A DNA stretch of 64,000 nt from Stutzerimonas azotifigens DSM 17556 (lineage in GTDB: Bacteria > Pseudomonadota > Gammaproteobacteria > Pseudomonadales > Pseudomonadaceae): contig NZ_AUDU01000028.1 of assembly GCF_000425625.1 (NCBI RefSeq), positions 62,001 through 126,000 on the forward strand. Reading direction: 5' to 3'. This document shows, piece by piece, positions 23,762 to 35,102 of the stretch. A program made the translations under genes and the position numbers. The notes under the pieces are model-generated. The model ran no database searches and was not told the DNA's origin. It was given only the letters and a program-made list of their open reading frames with translations. The first letter of the stretch is position 1. The number at the start of each line of letters is the position of its first letter.

Positions 23762-25015
23762 ATGTCCCGCTTGTTACTCGCACTCTTCCTGGCCTGCCTG
23801 CTGGGCCCGGCCGCGGCGGATGACCGCGATGCCACGCGCCAGCAGATCGAGGCCGCGCGCAAGGACATCGCCGAGCTGCAGAAGCTGCTCAAGCAGATCG
23901 AGCGCGAGAAGTCCGGCGTGCAGAAGGAGCTGAAAAGCACCGAAACCGAGATGGGCCAGCTGGAAAAGCAGGTCGACGAGCTGCAGCTCGAACTGCGCAA
24001 GAACGAGCAGGAGCTCGACCGGCTGGAGGAAGAGAAGACCACCCTCGAGGGCGCCCGGCTCGAGCAGCAGCGACTGATCGGCATCCAGGCCCGCGCCGCC
24101 TACCAGAGCGGCCGGCAGGAATACCTCAAGCTGCTGCTGAACCAGCAGAGCCCCGAGAAATTCAGCCGCACCGTCACCTACTACGACTACCTGAGCAAGG
24201 CGCGCTTCGAGCAGGTCGCCGCCTTCAACCAGACGCTGGACCAGCTGGCCGTCGTGGAGACCGAGATCCAGGCCCGCAGCAACGCCCTGGCCGAGCAGAA
24301 GGCCGGCCTCGAGGACCGCCAGGCGCGCCTGGCCGAGGTCCGCCAGGAGCGCAAGCTGGCGCTGGCCAAGCTCGAGCAGAACCTGTCCAGCCGCGAGCGC
24401 AAGCTGCAGGCGCGCCAGCAGGAGCGCGCCGAGCTCGAGCGGGTGCTCAAGACCATCGAGGAAACCCTGGCGCGCCAGGCACGCGAGGAAGAACTGGCCC
24501 GCCAGCGCGCGCTGGCCGCGGCGCGCGAGGCCGAGCAGCGGCGCCAGAGCGCCGCTGCGCCGGCTGCCTCCGGCCCGCTGGTGAGCGGCAGCGGCGCGGT
24601 GTTCGGCGGCCCCTTCGCCGAGGCCAAGGGCCGCCTGCCATGGCCGGTCGACGGCCGCCTGGTGGCGCGCTACGGCACTCCGCGCGGCGGCGACGCTCGA
24701 AGCAAATGGGACGGCGTGCTGATCGGCGCCGCCGCCGGCACCCCGGTGCGCGCCGTGCACGGGGGCCGCGTGGTGTTCGCCGACTGGCTGCGCGGGGCGG
24801 GGCTGCTCGTCATCCTCGATCACGGCAACGGCTACCTGAGCCTCTATGGGCACAACCAGAGCCTGTTGCGCGACGCCGGAGAGATCGTCAAGGCGGGTGA
24901 TCCGATCGCCACCGTGGGGACCAGCGGTGGCCAGGAAACCGCCGCACTGTATTTCGCCATTCGCCAGCAGGGCCGCCCCAGCGACCCGGCGCAATGGTGC
25001 CGCGCGCAGGGTTAG
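23762..25015 (+). CDS. envC: Murein hydrolase activator EnvC
   Basis: A 417-aa periplasmic protein with a Sec signal (RLLLALFLACLLGPAAAD), a long coiled coil (about residues 25-265, rich in E/Q/K/L/R) and a C-terminal LytM/M23 domain from about residue 295. The zinc ligands of active LytM enzymes are missing (SKWDG in place of the first His site, LYFAIRQQG in place of HLHFE), as in E. coli EnvC, which activates amidases at the division site rather than cutting peptidoglycan. It sits between gpmI and ctpA, as usual in pseudomonads. Confidence 0.93.
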   Translation: MSRLLLALFLACLLGPAAADDRDATRQQIEAARKDIAELQKLLKQIEREKSGVQKELKSTETEMGQLEKQVDELQLELRKNEQELDRLEEEKTTLEGARLEQQRLIGIQARAAYQSGRQEYLKLLLNQQSPEKFSRTVTYYDYLSKARFEQVAAFNQTLDQLAVVETEIQARSNALAEQKAGLEDRQARLAEVRQERKLALAKLEQNLSSRERKLQARQQERAELERVLKTIEETLARQAREEELARQRALAAAREAEQRRQSAAAPAASGPLVSGSGAVFGGPFAEAKGRLPWPVDGRLVARYGTPRGGDARSKWDGVLIGAAAGTPVRAVHGGRVVFADWLRGAGLLVILDHGNGYLSLYGHNQSLLRDAGEIVKAGDPIATVGTSGGQETAALYFAIRQQGRPSDPAQWCRAQG

Positions 25016-25038
25016 CGCGCCCATACTTGGAGTTCGAC

Positions 25039-26388
25039 ATGCAGCATTTGCGTCGCTTTGCCCGTCCATCCTCGCTTGCCCTGGCCCTGCTCGCCGCCCT
25101 GCACGGCGGCGCCCACGCCCAGGAGGAGGCGGTGCCCGCGGATATCCCGGCGCCACCGGCGCTGGCGTCGCCGGGCAACAAGGCGCCGCTGCCGCTCGAC
25201 GAGCTGCGCACCTTCACCGAGGTGCTCGATCGGATCAAGGCCGCCTACGTCGAACCGGTGGACGACAAAACCCTGCTGGAGAACGCCATCAAGGGCATGC
25301 TCAGCAACCTCGACCCGCATTCGGCCTACCTCGAACCCGAGGCCTTCGCCGACCTGCAGGAGACCACCAGCGGCGAGTTCGGCGGGCTGGGCATCGAAGT
25401 CGGCATCGAGGAGGACGGCTTCATCCGCGTGGTCGCACCGATCGACGACACGCCGGCATCCAAGGCCGGCCTCGAGGCCGGCGACCTGATCGTCAAGATC
25501 GACGGCCACCCGACCAAGGGCATGACCATCATGCAGGCGGTCGAGCAGATGCGCGGCAAGCCCGGCACCGAGGTGTCGCTGACCCTGGTACGCGAGGGCG
25601 GCAAGCCGTTCGACGTCACCCTCACCCGCTCCAACATCAAGGTCAAGAGCGTCAAGAGCCAGCTGCTCGAGCCGAACTACGGCTACCTGCGCATCACCCA
25701 GTTCCAGGTCGCCTCCGGCGAGGAAGTGGCCAAGGCGCTGGCGAGCATGCGCAAGGAGAACGGCGGCAAGAAGCTCGAGGGGCTGGTGCTGGACCTGCGC
25801 AACAACCCCGGCGGCGTGCTGCAGTCGGCGGTGGAAGTCGCCGACCACTTCCTCACCAAGGGGTTGATCGTCTACACCAAGGGCCGCATCGCCAACTCCG
25901 AGCTGCGCTTCTCCGCCGACCCGGCCGACGCCAGCGAGGGCGTTCCGCTGGTGGTACTGATCAACGGCGGCAGCGCCTCGGCTTCCGAGATCGTCGCCGG
26001 CGCCCTGCAGGACCACAAGCGCGGCGTGGTGATGGGCACCGAGAGCTTCGGCAAGGGCTCGGTGCAGACCGTGCTGCCGCTGAACAACGATCGCGCGCTG
26101 AAGCTGACCACCGCGCTCTACTACACCCCCAACGGCCGCTCGATCCAGGCCCAGGGCATCGACCCGGACATCCGCGTCGAGCGCGCCCGCCTGACCCGCG
26201 AGGAAGGCGGCGCGCAGGGCGTGCGCGAAGCCGACCTGACCGGGCACCTGGGCAATGGCAACGGCGCCCCGGACCGCCCGAGCGCCACCCAGGTGGTCAG
26301 CGACTCGCCGCGCCCGCAGGACGACGACTACCAGCTCGGCCAGGCGCTGACCCTGCTCAAGGGCCTGAACCTCACCCGCGGGCAGTGA
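25039..26388 (+). CDS. ctpA: S41 family C-terminal processing peptidase (CtpA)
   Basis: A 449-aa periplasmic serine protease with a signal sequence, an N-terminal helical part, a PDZ domain (GEFGGLGIEVG to about residue 185) and the S41 core (LRNNPGGVLQSAVEVADHF; catalytic Ser in INGGSASASEIVAG; catalytic Lys in SFGKGSVQ). CtpA-type proteases trim cell-wall hydrolases. Start ATG 25039 follows GGAG. Gap to envC is 23 bases, so one operon. The C-terminus ends in a Gln/Asp-rich linker and a short helix (LGQALTLLKGL). Confidence 0.94.
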   Translation: MQHLRRFARPSSLALALLAALHGGAHAQEEAVPADIPAPPALASPGNKAPLPLDELRTFTEVLDRIKAAYVEPVDDKTLLENAIKGMLSNLDPHSAYLEPEAFADLQETTSGEFGGLGIEVGIEEDGFIRVVAPIDDTPASKAGLEAGDLIVKIDGHPTKGMTIMQAVEQMRGKPGTEVSLTLVREGGKPFDVTLTRSNIKVKSVKSQLLEPNYGYLRITQFQVASGEEVAKALASMRKENGGKKLEGLVLDLRNNPGGVLQSAVEVADHFLTKGLIVYTKGRIANSELRFSADPADASEGVPLVVLINGGSASASEIVAGALQDHKRGVVMGTESFGKGSVQTVLPLNNDRALKLTTALYYTPNGRSIQAQGIDPDIRVERARLTREEGGAQGVREADLTGHLGNGNGAPDRPSATQVVSDSPRPQDDDYQLGQALTLLKGLNLTRGQ

Positions 26389-26397
26389 CCGGCTGAC

Positions 26398-26415
26398 GGG
26401 CGCCTGACGGCGCCC
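26398..26415. terminator. Hairpin between convergent ctpA and the substrate-binding-protein gene
   Basis: GGGCGCC-tgac-GGCGCCC, a perfect 7-bp GC stem with a tetraloop, lies in the 33-base gap between the two converging stops. It lacks a clear T-run but is well placed to end both transcripts. Confidence 0.55.
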
Positions 26416-26421
26416 GGCGAC

Positions 26422-27168
26422 TCAGAGGTAGCGGCGCTTGATCTGCTCGACGGTGCCGTCGGCGCGCATCTGGTTCAGCGCGGTCTGCAGGCGCTCGATC
26501 ACCTCGTCCGGGGTGTCCTTGTTGAAGGCCAGGTAAAGCTCGGCGTCACTGAAGCGCAGCGCCGTCTCCAGCCCGCTCACCCCTTCCTGCCTGGCCAGGT
26601 AGGGCCCCACCGGATCGGTGGTCGCCCACAGGTCGATCTCCCCCCTGACCAGCTTGCCGACGTTCATCTGGTCCTGCAGGGCGTTCACCGGCTGCAGGCC
26701 CTGGCTCTCCAGGTGCTGGCTGACGGCGTCGTTCTTGTAGGCGCCCACGCGGTAGGTGGCCGCCTCGGCGAGGCTGCCCAGGCGGATGCCGCTACCCGGC
26801 TTGGCGAGCAGCACCCAGCCGGTGCCGGCAAGCGGCCCGACCCACTTGAACAGCGGCTTGCGCTCCTCGGTGAAGGTGGTGGAGAACAGCGCGTGGTTGG
26901 GCTGCTGCAGGGTCTGGTTGTAGATGCGACTCCAGGGAAAACGCAGCGCCATCTGGTAGGGCACGCCGGAACGCCTGAACATCTCCTGCACGATCTCGGT
27001 GTTGATGCCGGTAATGTTCCGTTCGTAGGCGAAGTTTTTCGCATCCTCGGCCATGTTGAAGGGTGGGAAGTTCTCCGTCTGCATCACCACCCGGTAATCG
27101 ACGGGCAGTTCGGCGTGCGCCTGGATGCAGAGCAGCAGCAGGGCTGCCGTGAAGATCGGTTTCAGCAT
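26422..27168 (-). CDS. Substrate-binding periplasmic protein (SBP_bac_3 family)
   Basis: A 248-aa secreted protein with a signal peptide (about 19 residues) and the extracellular solute-binding family 3 fold: QTENFPPFNMAEDA, GINTEIVQEMFRRSGV, RVGAYKNDAVSQHLESQG, and ADGTVEQIKRRYL at the end. This looks like the single-gene type without permease or ATPase next to it; the ligand is unknown, perhaps an amino acid or related compound. Start ATG 27168 has AAGGAG upstream. Confidence 0.85.
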   Translation of the reverse strand: MLKPIFTAALLLLCIQAHAELPVDYRVVMQTENFPPFNMAEDAKNFAYERNITGINTEIVQEMFRRSGVPYQMALRFPWSRIYNQTLQQPNHALFSTTFTEERKPLFKWVGPLAGTGWVLLAKPGSGIRLGSLAEAATYRVGAYKNDAVSQHLESQGLQPVNALQDQMNVGKLVRGEIDLWATTDPVGPYLARQEGVSGLETALRFSDAELYLAFNKDTPDEVIERLQTALNQMRADGTVEQIKRRYL

Positions 27169-27470
27169 GGAACGCTCCTTGTGAGTTCACTTCGCCGCTC
27201 GGCGTCACCCCCTCCGCTGGGTGCCGCGAGCGCCGCTCGTGCAAAGCAAGATGCGAACCATGGCTGTATTCGGGCCGCCTGTGGCTGCTACAGCTCCTTT
27301 GTGGCGCGGGCCGGAACGGGCGCCGGGAACCCCGCCGCGCGCCGACTGTGCGCCAGCGCGGCCTGCCGAAGAACCAGGGTGCACCCCGAAGGCGCACCGA
27401 CGAGCGGAGCTCCCAAGACGCAGGTGGGGCCGGACGGCGTTCCGCTTCAGCGCACCATGTTGCGCCTGCG

Positions 27471-28065
27471 CTAGCCAGCATTGGTGGGCTGAAGCCCACC
27501 CTACGGTGCCCCTACGTTTAGCCGAACAGTTCGTTGGTTTGGCGAAGGCTTCCCTCATCCGGCCCTGCGGGCCTTCTCCGAGGGAGAAGGGAAGGCACCG
27601 CGGCCGGCGCCCTGTAGGAGCAGGCCCTGCCTGCGACCGCGCCGGCACTACACCCACGCAGGCTGGATTGAATCGCACGGCGCTAGCCAGCATTGGTGGG
27701 CTGAAGCCCACCCGGTGCCTATGGTCAGCCGAACAGTTCGTTGGTTTGGCGCGGGCTTCCCTCATCCGGCCCTGCGGGCCTTCTCCGGGGGAGAAGGGAA
27801 GGCACCGCGGCCGGCGCCCTGTAGGAGCAGGCCCTGCCTGCGACCGCGCCGGCACTACACCCACCCAGGCTGGATTGAATCGCACGGCGCTAGCCAGCAT
27901 TGGTGGGCTGAAGCCCACCCGGTGCCTATGGTCAGCCGAACAGTTCGTTGATTTGGCGCAGGCTTCCCTCATCCGGCCCTGCGGGCCACCTTCTCCCGGG
28001 AGGAGAAGGGAAGGCACGGCGGCCGGCGCCCTGTAGGAGCAGGCTCTGCCTGCGACCGCGCCGGC
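27471..28065 (+). repeat. Three tandem ~210-bp composite repeats
   Basis: Copies start at ctagccagca (27471, 27683, 27890), giving periods of 212 and 207 bp. Each contains ATTGGTGGGCTGAAGCCCAC (hairpin TGGGCTgaAGCCCA), a CCGAACAGTTCGTTGGTTTG block, a TCCCTCATCCGGCCCTGCGG / GGAGAAGGGAA hairpin, and a GTAGGAGCAGGCC..GCCTGCGA REP. A further TTGGTGGGCTGAAGCCCACC sits at 28107. The rest of the ~1-kb gap 27169-27470 has no gene that I can support. Confidence 0.88.
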
Positions 28066-28185
28066 AGCGGTCCGTCGGGACTCCCGTCACATTTTCATTT
28101 CGCCCGTTGGTGGGCTGAAGCCCACCCTACGGGTGCAATTCGCGTAGCTGCGACGCCAAGGACGCAGTTCGGCCCGAGGAGTGCT

Positions 28186-28956
<771 letters not shown>

Positions 28957-28990
28957 GGGTGGATCTCCGTTAGCCCTATTGCCAGCAAAT

Positions 28991-29067
28991 CGCTGGAGGT
29001 TAGAGGCTTGAAGGCTGAACGAAAGAGCAGCACGCTCCTCGTCCAGCCTTCAGCCTCCAACGCTTTT
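28991..29067 (+). repeat. GCTGGAGG-type hairpin repeat between hisA and hisF
   Basis: CGCTGGAGGTTAGAGGCTTG ... GTCCAGCCTTCAGCCTCCAA, an imperfect inverted repeat that fills most of the 109-bp gap and also overlaps the end of hisA. It belongs to the family seen at 23570 and 29848. On the his transcript it would form a long hairpin between hisA and hisF. Confidence 0.65.
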
Positions 29068-29809
29068 ACTCGTCTTTCATCCGAAGATCACAGACCGCCT
29101 GCGCCTCGGCCACGTCCAGCGTGCCCTCGTAGATCGCGCGGCCGGTGATGGCGCCGATGATGCCGGGGGCGTTGGCGTCGAGCAGGGCCTGGATGTCGCC
29201 GATGTTGTGGATGCCGCCGGAGGCGATCACCGGGATCTTCGTGGCATTGGCCAGGGCCGCGGTGGCCGGCACGTTGCAGCCCTGCATCATGCCGTCGCGG
29301 GCGATGTCGGTGTAGACGATGGCGGCCACGCCGTCGGCCTCGAAGCGCCTGGCCAGGTCGATCACCTGTACCTGACTGACCTCGGCCCAGCCATCGGTGG
29401 CGACGAAGCCGTCCTTGGCGTCCAGCCCGACGATCACCTTGCCGGGGAAGGCGCGGCAGGCCTCGCCGACGAACTCCGGCTCCTTCACCGCCTTGGTGCC
29501 GATGATCACGTAGCTGACCCCGGCGCGCACGTAGTGCTCGATGGTCTCCAGCGAGCGGATGCCGCCGCCGATCTGGATCGGCAGGTCCGGGTAGCGCTCG
29601 GCGATCGCGGTGACCACCTCGCCGTTGACCGGCTGGCCCTCGAAGGCGCCGTTGAGGTCGACCAGGTGCAGCCGCCGGCAGCCGGAGGCGACCCAGCGCG
29701 CGGCCATGCTCACCGGATCGTCGGAGAATACCGTGGACTCGTCCATCCGGCCCTGGCGCAGACGCACGCAGGCGCCGTCCTTCAAGTCGATTGCGGGGAT
29801 GATCAACAT
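29066..29809 (-). CDS. hisA: Phosphoribosylformimino-5-aminoimidazole carboxamide ribotide isomerase HisA
   Basis: A 247-aa (beta/alpha)8 isomerase making PRFAR from ProFAR. Visible are [15 protein letters not shown] with the first catalytic Asp, [43 protein letters not shown] with the second Asp and VIASGGI. Start ATG 29809 has GAGGAAG upstream. It is separated from hisH and from hisF by repeats rather than directly joined. Confidence 0.98.
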   Translation of the reverse strand: MLIIPAIDLKDGACVRLRQGRMDESTVFSDDPVSMAARWVASGCRRLHLVDLNGAFEGQPVNGEVVTAIAERYPDLPIQIGGGIRSLETIEHYVRAGVSYVIIGTKAVKEPEFVGEACRAFPGKVIVGLDAKDGFVATDGWAEVSQVQVIDLARRFEADGVAAIVYTDIARDGMMQGCNVPATAALANATKIPVIASGGIHNIGDIQALLDANAPGIIGAITGRAIYEGTLDVAEAQAVCDLRMKDE

Positions 29810-29847
29810 CGGAACTTCTTCCTCAAAAAATCGGGACTGTCTGATTC

Positions 29848-29920
29848 GCTGGAGGCCATAGGCTGGAGGCTGGACGAAAAGCGGCTCGATCGACGTCCAG
29901 CCTTCCAGCGTTCAGCCTCG
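29848..29920 (+). repeat. GCTGGAGG-type hairpin repeat between hisH and hisA
   Basis: CGCTGGAGGCCATAGGCTGG ... CGTCCAGCCTTCCAGCG. The GCTGGAGGCTGGACG and CGTCCAGCCTTCCAGC arms can pair over a short loop. Same family as 23570-23712 and 28991-29067. Confidence 0.65.
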
Positions 29921-29935
29921 CGCGCAGCGCCGTCC

Positions 29936-30574
29936 TTACCAGCGCCCATCCCACGCCGCGAAGTTCTGCAGCAGCTGCAGCCCGTGGGTATGGCTCTTCT
30001 CGGGGTGGAACTGGGTGGCGAAGCGCGAGCCGTCGGCCAGGGCCGCGGCGAAATCCTTGCCGTAGTGGCCGCGGCCGACCACCTGGCGCGGGTTGCCCGC
30101 CTCGACGTAGTAGCTGTGCACGAAATAGAAGCGCCCGGCCTCCGGGATGGCGTGCCAGAGCGGGTGGTCGATCGCCTGGCGGACCTCGTTCCAGCCCATG
30201 TGCGGCACCTTCAGGTGCTCGCCGTCCTCGTGCAGGTTCTTGCCGAAGAAGCGCACCTGGCCGGGGAACAGGCCGATGCAGTCGATCCCGCCGTTTTCCT
30301 CGCTGCGCTCCATCAGCGCCTGCATGCCGACGCAGATGCCGAGGAACGGGCGGTCGACGCTGACCTCGCGCACCAGGCGGTCGAAGCCCAGGCGGCGGAT
30401 CTCCGCCATGCAGTCGCGGATCGCCCCGACGCCGGGAAAGACGATGCGGTCGGCCTCGCGAATGGTCTTCTCGTCGCTGGTGATCAGCACCCGGCCGGCG
30501 CCGACGTGCTCGAGCGCCTTGCCCACCGAGTGCAGGTTGCCCATGCCGTAGTCGATGACGGCGACCGTCTGCAT
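29936..30574 (-). CDS. hisH: Imidazole glycerol phosphate synthase glutaminase subunit HisH
   Basis: A 212-aa class I glutamine amidotransferase supplying ammonia to HisF. It has [18 protein letters not shown], the nucleophile Cys in [11 protein letters not shown] and the His-Glu pair in QFHPEKSH. The ATG at 30574 overlaps the hisB stop (TGATG), so translation is coupled. Confidence 0.97.
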   Translation of the reverse strand: MQTVAVIDYGMGNLHSVGKALEHVGAGRVLITSDEKTIREADRIVFPGVGAIRDCMAEIRRLGFDRLVREVSVDRPFLGICVGMQALMERSEENGGIDCIGLFPGQVRFFGKNLHEDGEHLKVPHMGWNEVRQAIDHPLWHAIPEAGRFYFVHSYYVEAGNPRQVVGRGHYGKDFAAALADGSRFATQFHPEKSHTHGLQLLQNFAAWDGRW

Positions 30575-31167
30575 CACAGGCACCCTTTGGTCGACGGCAT
30601 CTGCCCGGCCATGCGCTCGTCGTGCTCGACGGCCATGCGCAGCGCCCGGCCGAAGGCCTTGAACACCGTCTCGATCTGGTGATGGGTGTTCTGCCCGCGC
30701 AGGTTGTCGATGTGCAGGGTCACCTGGGCATGGTTGACGAAGCCCTGGAAGAATTCCTGGAACAGGTCCACATCGAAGTTGCCGACCACCGCACGGGTGT
30801 AGGGCACGTTCATGTGCAGGCCCGGACGCCCGGAGAAATCGATCACCACGCGCGACAGCGCCTCGTCCAGCGGCACGTAGGCGTGCCCGTAGCGGCGGAT
30901 GCCCTTCTTGTCGCCGATGGCCCTGGCGAAGGCCTGGCCGAGGGTGATGCCGACGTCCTCGACGGTGTGGTGGTCGTCGATGTGCAGGTCGCCCTTGCAT
31001 TCGAGGTCGATGTCGATCAGCCCGTGGCGGGCGATCTGGTCGAGCATGTGCTCGAGAAAGGGCACGCCGATGGCGAACCGCGCCTTGCCGGTGCCATCCA
31101 GATTGATCGAGGCCTTGACCTGGGTTTCCAGCGTGTTGCGCTCGACGAACGCCGTACGATCGGCCAT
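30574..31167 (-). CDS. hisB: Imidazoleglycerol-phosphate dehydratase HisB
   Basis: A 197-aa monofunctional dehydratase (no histidinol-phosphatase domain). The metal-binding motifs [13 protein letters not shown] and [21 protein letters not shown] are intact, and [16 protein letters not shown] and [12 protein letters not shown] are typical. I start at ATG 31167 (GGAG six bases upstream, protein begins [11 protein letters not shown]); a GTG at 31179 would add four residues. First gene of the hisBHAF run. Confidence 0.97.
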   Translation of the reverse strand: MADRTAFVERNTLETQVKASINLDGTGKARFAIGVPFLEHMLDQIARHGLIDIDLECKGDLHIDDHHTVEDVGITLGQAFARAIGDKKGIRRYGHAYVPLDEALSRVVIDFSGRPGLHMNVPYTRAVVGNFDVDLFQEFFQGFVNHAQVTLHIDNLRGQNTHHQIETVFKAFGRALRMAVEHDERMAGQMPSTKGCL

Positions 31168-31289
31168 CACCTGCTCCACAAAAAGCGATCGGGAAAAAGG
31201 CTGCCATTATAGGCCCCGCGCACAGGCCCCGGCTACCGGCGGGCCGCCGCCGGGTTTACACTGGCCGGCCCGCCCACCGGAGCCCGCCC

Positions 31290-31688
31290 ATGCCCGTTTT
31301 CGTCGAAACGGTCACCGCACCGTCCGCCCAGGATCGGGTCGACCTGGCGAAGATCTACGCCGACGCGCCGGCCTGGCTGCTGACGCCCTACCCCGACGCC
31401 GAGGCGCTGATCGAGGCCGCGCTGGCCGACGGCTCGCTGCTCGCCGGGCGCTTCAACGACCGCCTGCTCGGCGCCGCGCGGCTGCAGCGGGGGGACGACT
31501 GCTGGCGGCTGTCGCACCTGTGCGTGCGCCGGATCACCCGGCATCGCGGCGTCGGCCGGCGCCTGCTGGACGAAGCCCGGCGCCTGGCGAACGAAGGGGG
31601 CAGCACGCTGGCGCTCGCCGCCCCGCCCGACCACCTGGAAGCCCGTGCCCTGGCCGCACGCACCGGCCTGCCGCTCGAGCCGCTTTGA
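31290..31688 (+). CDS. panZ: PanZ/PanM-like GNAT acetyltransferase family protein
   Basis: A 132-aa GNAT-fold protein. The stretches SAQDRVDLAKIY, LLAGRFNDRLLGAARL and VRRITRHRGVGRRLLDEA match the layout of E. coli PanM/PanZ, an acetyl-CoA sensor that promotes maturation and feedback control of aspartate decarboxylase PanD in coenzyme A synthesis. The RxxGxG/A-type acetyl-CoA loop (RHRGVG) is present. Whether it acts on PanD in this organism is inference; an ordinary acetyltransferase role remains possible. Divergent from hisB. Confidence 0.75.
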   Translation: MPVFVETVTAPSAQDRVDLAKIYADAPAWLLTPYPDAEALIEAALADGSLLAGRFNDRLLGAARLQRGDDCWRLSHLCVRRITRHRGVGRRLLDEARRLANEGGSTLALAAPPDHLEARALAARTGLPLEPL

Positions 31689-31815
31689 GCACGCAGGCAC
31701 AGACGGGAACCGTGCGGCGCACACCAGCTCAAAGCAATCTGCCATCAAGCGCGTGCAAAGGAGAGCCGAGGCTATACTCGGCCCGCTCAAAAAACATTCA
31801 ACACAAGGATCCGTC

Positions 31816-34038
31816 ATGAAAGCGCTCGGCAAGATCCTGGGCCTCGTCCTACTCGGGCTGCTGCTGATCATCGTGGCGCTCGGCTTCGCCCTGACCCATC
31901 TTTTCGACCCCAATGACTACAAGGACGAAATCCGCCAGCTCGCCCGCGACAAGGCCGGGCTGGAGCTGACCATCAACGGTGACATCGGCTGGAGCCTGTT
32001 CCCCTGGCTCGGCCTCGAACTGCACGACACCACCCTGGCCGCCAGCCGCACGCCGGACCAGCCGTTCGCTGACCTGCGCATGCTCGGCCTGTCGGTGCGG
32101 GTGATGCCGCTGCTGCGCCGCGAAGTGCAGATGAGCGACATCACCGTCAACGGCCTGAACCTGACGCTCGCCCGCGACGAGCAGGGCCGCGGCAACTGGG
32201 AAGGCATCGGCGAACCGCCGCAGCCGGCCGAGGGCACCGCCAGCGAACCCGCGCCAGCCGAGCAGCCCGAGGTGCGCGAGGAAACCGCGGACACCGGGCG
32301 CCGGCCGCTGCGGCTGGACATCGACAGCCTGACCGTGAGCGACGCCCGGGTCACCTACAGCGACGCGCGCAGCGGCCAGCAGCTCAGCGCCGAGGGCATC
32401 CACCTGACCACCGGCGCCATCCGCGAGGGCGCGCCGGTGCCGGTCAAGCTGGACGCCTACTTCGGCAGCAACCAGCCGGTCATGCGCGCCCACACCGAGT
32501 TGCAGGGCACGCTGCGCTTCGACAACGGCCTGCGCCGCTACCAGTTCGAGAACGCGCGCCTTTCCGGCGAGGCCTCGGGCGAACCGCTCGACGGCAAGAC
32601 CCTGGCCTTCACCGCCCAGGGCGAATTGCTGGTCGACCTGGCGGCGCAGATCGCCGAATGGAACGGCCTGAAGTTCACCGCCAACCAGCTGCGCGGCCTC
32701 GGCGAGCTGAAACTGCGCGAGCTGCAAAGTGAGCCCAAGCTGGCCGGGGCGCTGACCATCGCCCAGTTCAACGGCCGCGAGTTCCTCCAGGGCGTCGGCC
32801 AGCAACTGCCGCCGATGGCCGACCAGAACGCGCTGGGCCGGGTCGAGCTGGTCACCCGCCTGGCCGGCACGCAGAAGAGCCTGACCTTCGAGGAAATGAC
32901 CCTCAAGGTCGACGACACCACCCTCACCGGCAACCTCGGCATCGCCGATTTCGCCAGCCAGGCGCTGCGCGTCACGCTCAAGGGCGACCGCCTCGACCTG
33001 GACCGCTACCTGCCGCCGCCGAGCGCCGAGGACAAGGCCAGCAGCGCGGCGCGCCAGCGCGACGTATCCAGCGCCGAAGCGGCCGTCGGCAGCGGCACCA
33101 CGCCGCTGCCGGACAAGCCCACCGCGATGGCCTGGAGCGACGAGAAGGTGCTGCCGGTCGACACCCTGCGCCGGCTCGACAGCCAGCTGGCGGTCAACCT
33201 CGACCAGCTGACGCTGAAGAAGCTGCCGCTGGAGGCCTTCGCCCTGCGCGCCGGCAGCAAGGGCGGGCTGCTGAACCTCGACGAGGCGCACGCCAACCTG
33301 TTCGGCGGGCGCCTGGACGCCAACGGCCAGCTCGACGTGCGCCAGGCGCTGCCGCTGCTGTCGCTGCAGACGCGCATCGCCCGCGCGCCGGTCGAGCGCC
33401 TGCTGACCAGCCTGGAGCAGAAGCCGGTGGTCAAGGGCCTGCTGAACATGGACGCCGACCTGCAGACCCGCGGCGACAGCCAGCGCGCCTGGGTCGACAA
33501 CCTCAACGGCAAGCTCGCCTTCGTGGTCGACAACGGCGTGCTGGTCGACGCCAACCTCGAACAGCAGCTGTGCCGGGCCATCGCCACGCTCAACCGCAAG
33601 ACGCTGGAAAGCGAGCCGCGCGGGCGCGACACGCCGTTCCGCAGCCTGCGCGGCAGCCTGCGGCTGACCAACGGCGTGGCGCAGAATCCCGACCTGCGGG
33701 CCAGCATTCCCGGGCTGACGGTCAACGGCGCCGGCGACCTCGACCTGCGCACGCTGGGCATGGACTACCGCGTCGGCATCGTCATCGAGGGCGACAAGGG
33801 CGAGATGCCCGATCCGGCCTGCCAGGTCAACGAGCGCTACGTCGGTCTGGAATGGCCGCTGCGCTGTCGCGGCCCGCTGGAACTGGGCGCGCGCGCCTGC
33901 CGCCTGGACCAGGACGGCCTCGGCAAGATCGCCGCCACCCTCACCGGGCAGAAGCTCACCGAGAAGCTGGAAAAGGAATTCGGCGACAAGGTGGCCCCGG
34001 ACCTCAAGGACGCGCTCAAGGGGCTGTTCAACCGATGA
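31816..34038 (+). CDS. AsmA family protein
   Basis: A 740-aa protein with an N-terminal membrane helix (about residues 6-27), the AsmA N-terminal signature ([22 protein letters not shown], then [15 protein letters not shown]) and a C-terminal AsmA_2 region ([39 protein letters not shown]). AsmA-like proteins are repeating beta-groove bridge proteins thought to move or organise phospholipids between inner and outer membranes. Start ATG 31816 has AAGGA upstream. Its stop overlaps the mutY start (ATGA). Confidence 0.92.
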   Translation: MKALGKILGLVLLGLLLIIVALGFALTHLFDPNDYKDEIRQLARDKAGLELTINGDIGWSLFPWLGLELHDTTLAASRTPDQPFADLRMLGLSVRVMPLLRREVQMSDITVNGLNLTLARDEQGRGNWEGIGEPPQPAEGTASEPAPAEQPEVREETADTGRRPLRLDIDSLTVSDARVTYSDARSGQQLSAEGIHLTTGAIREGAPVPVKLDAYFGSNQPVMRAHTELQGTLRFDNGLRRYQFENARLSGEASGEPLDGKTLAFTAQGELLVDLAAQIAEWNGLKFTANQLRGLGELKLRELQSEPKLAGALTIAQFNGREFLQGVGQQLPPMADQNALGRVELVTRLAGTQKSLTFEEMTLKVDDTTLTGNLGIADFASQALRVTLKGDRLDLDRYLPPPSAEDKASSAARQRDVSSAEAAVGSGTTPLPDKPTAMAWSDEKVLPVDTLRRLDSQLAVNLDQLTLKKLPLEAFALRAGSKGGLLNLDEAHANLFGGRLDANGQLDVRQALPLLSLQTRIARAPVERLLTSLEQKPVVKGLLNMDADLQTRGDSQRAWVDNLNGKLAFVVDNGVLVDANLEQQLCRAIATLNRKTLESEPRGRDTPFRSLRGSLRLTNGVAQNPDLRASIPGLTVNGAGDLDLRTLGMDYRVGIVIEGDKGEMPDPACQVNERYVGLEWPLRCRGPLELGARACRLDQDGLGKIAATLTGQKLTEKLEKEFGDKVAPDLKDALKGLFNR

Positions 34039-35102
34039 GCCCCGAGCAGTTCGGCCAGGCGGTCCTGCAGTGGTACGACCGCCACGGCCGCAAGGACCTG
34101 CCCTGGCAGCAGGACATCACGCCGTACCGCGTCTGGGTCTCGGAGATCATGCTGCAGCAGACCCAGGTCGCCACCGTGCTCGGCTATTTCGACCGCTTCA
34201 TGGCCGCGCTGCCCACCGTGCAGGCGCTCGCCGCCGCCTCGGAAGACGAAGTGCTGCACCTGTGGACGGGGCTGGGCTACTACAGCCGCGCGCGCAACCT
34301 GCAGTGCACCGCGAAGCTGGTGGTCGAACAGCACGGCGGCGAGTTCCCTCGCGACGTCGAGGCGCTCGCCGAACTGCCGGGCATCGGCCGCTCCACCGCC
34401 GGCGCCATCGCCAGCCTCAGCATGGGCCTGCGCGCGCCCATCCTCGACGGCAACGTCAAGCGCGTGCTGGCCCGCTACGTGGCGCAGGAGGGCTATCCCG
34501 GCGAGCCGAAGGTGGCGCGCCAGCTGTGGGAAACCGCCGAGCGCCTGACCCCGCAGCAGCGGGTCAACCACTACACCCAGGCGATGATGGACCTCGGCGC
34601 CACGCTCTGCACGCGAAGCAAGCCGACCTGCCTGCTCTGCCCGCTGCAGCAGGGCTGTCGCGCCCACCAGTTGGGCCGCGAGGGCGCCTTCCCGGCGCCC
34701 AAGCCGCGCAAGGCACTGCCGCGCAAACGCACGCTGATGCCGCTGCTGACCAACCGCGACGGCGCGGTGCTGCTCTACCGGCGGCCCTCGACCGGCCTCT
34801 GGGGCGGCCTCTGGAGCCTGCCCGAGCTGGACGACCTGACCGGCCTCGACCCGCTCGCCGCCCGCCATGCCCTGCGGCTCGGCGAACGCCGTGAACTGCC
34901 GGCGCTGACCCACACCTTCAGCCATTTCCAGCTGGCCATCGAGCCCTGGCTGGTCGAGGTCCAGGGCGCCGCCCCCGCCGTGACCGAAGCGGACTGGCTC
35001 TGGTATAACCTCGCCACCCCGCCGCGCCTGGGCCTGGCCGCCCCGGTCAAGACACTGCTGGCCCGCGCGGCCACCGAACTCATTGCTGGAGACCTGCCAT
35101 GA
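34035..35102 (+). CDS. mutY: A/G-specific adenine glycosylase MutY
   Basis: A 355-aa base-excision repair glycosylase that removes A opposite 8-oxoG. It has the HhH motif [14 protein letters not shown] followed by [11 protein letters not shown] with the catalytic Asp, the early Glu in [10 protein letters not shown], the [4Fe-4S] ligands C-x6-C-x2-C-x5-C ([17 protein letters not shown]) and a C-terminal NUDIX-like 8-oxoG recognition domain ([21 protein letters not shown]). The ATG overlaps the asmA-like stop and its own TGA overlaps yggX, so the three form one coupled transcript. Confidence 0.97.
   Translation: MSPEQFGQAVLQWYDRHGRKDLPWQQDITPYRVWVSEIMLQQTQVATVLGYFDRFMAALPTVQALAAASEDEVLHLWTGLGYYSRARNLQCTAKLVVEQHGGEFPRDVEALAELPGIGRSTAGAIASLSMGLRAPILDGNVKRVLARYVAQEGYPGEPKVARQLWETAERLTPQQRVNHYTQAMMDLGATLCTRSKPTCLLCPLQQGCRAHQLGREGAFPAPKPRKALPRKRTLMPLLTNRDGAVLLYRRPSTGLWGGLWSLPELDDLTGLDPLAARHALRLGERRELPALTHTFSHFQLAIEPWLVEVQGAAPAVTEADWLWYNLATPPRLGLAAPVKTLLARAATELIAGDLP

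Noticed and set aside
27471-28065. Possible CRISPR array or duplicated gene fragment
   Set aside because: Period is over 200 bp with no spacers; translations in all frames are hairpin-derived and disagree between copies.
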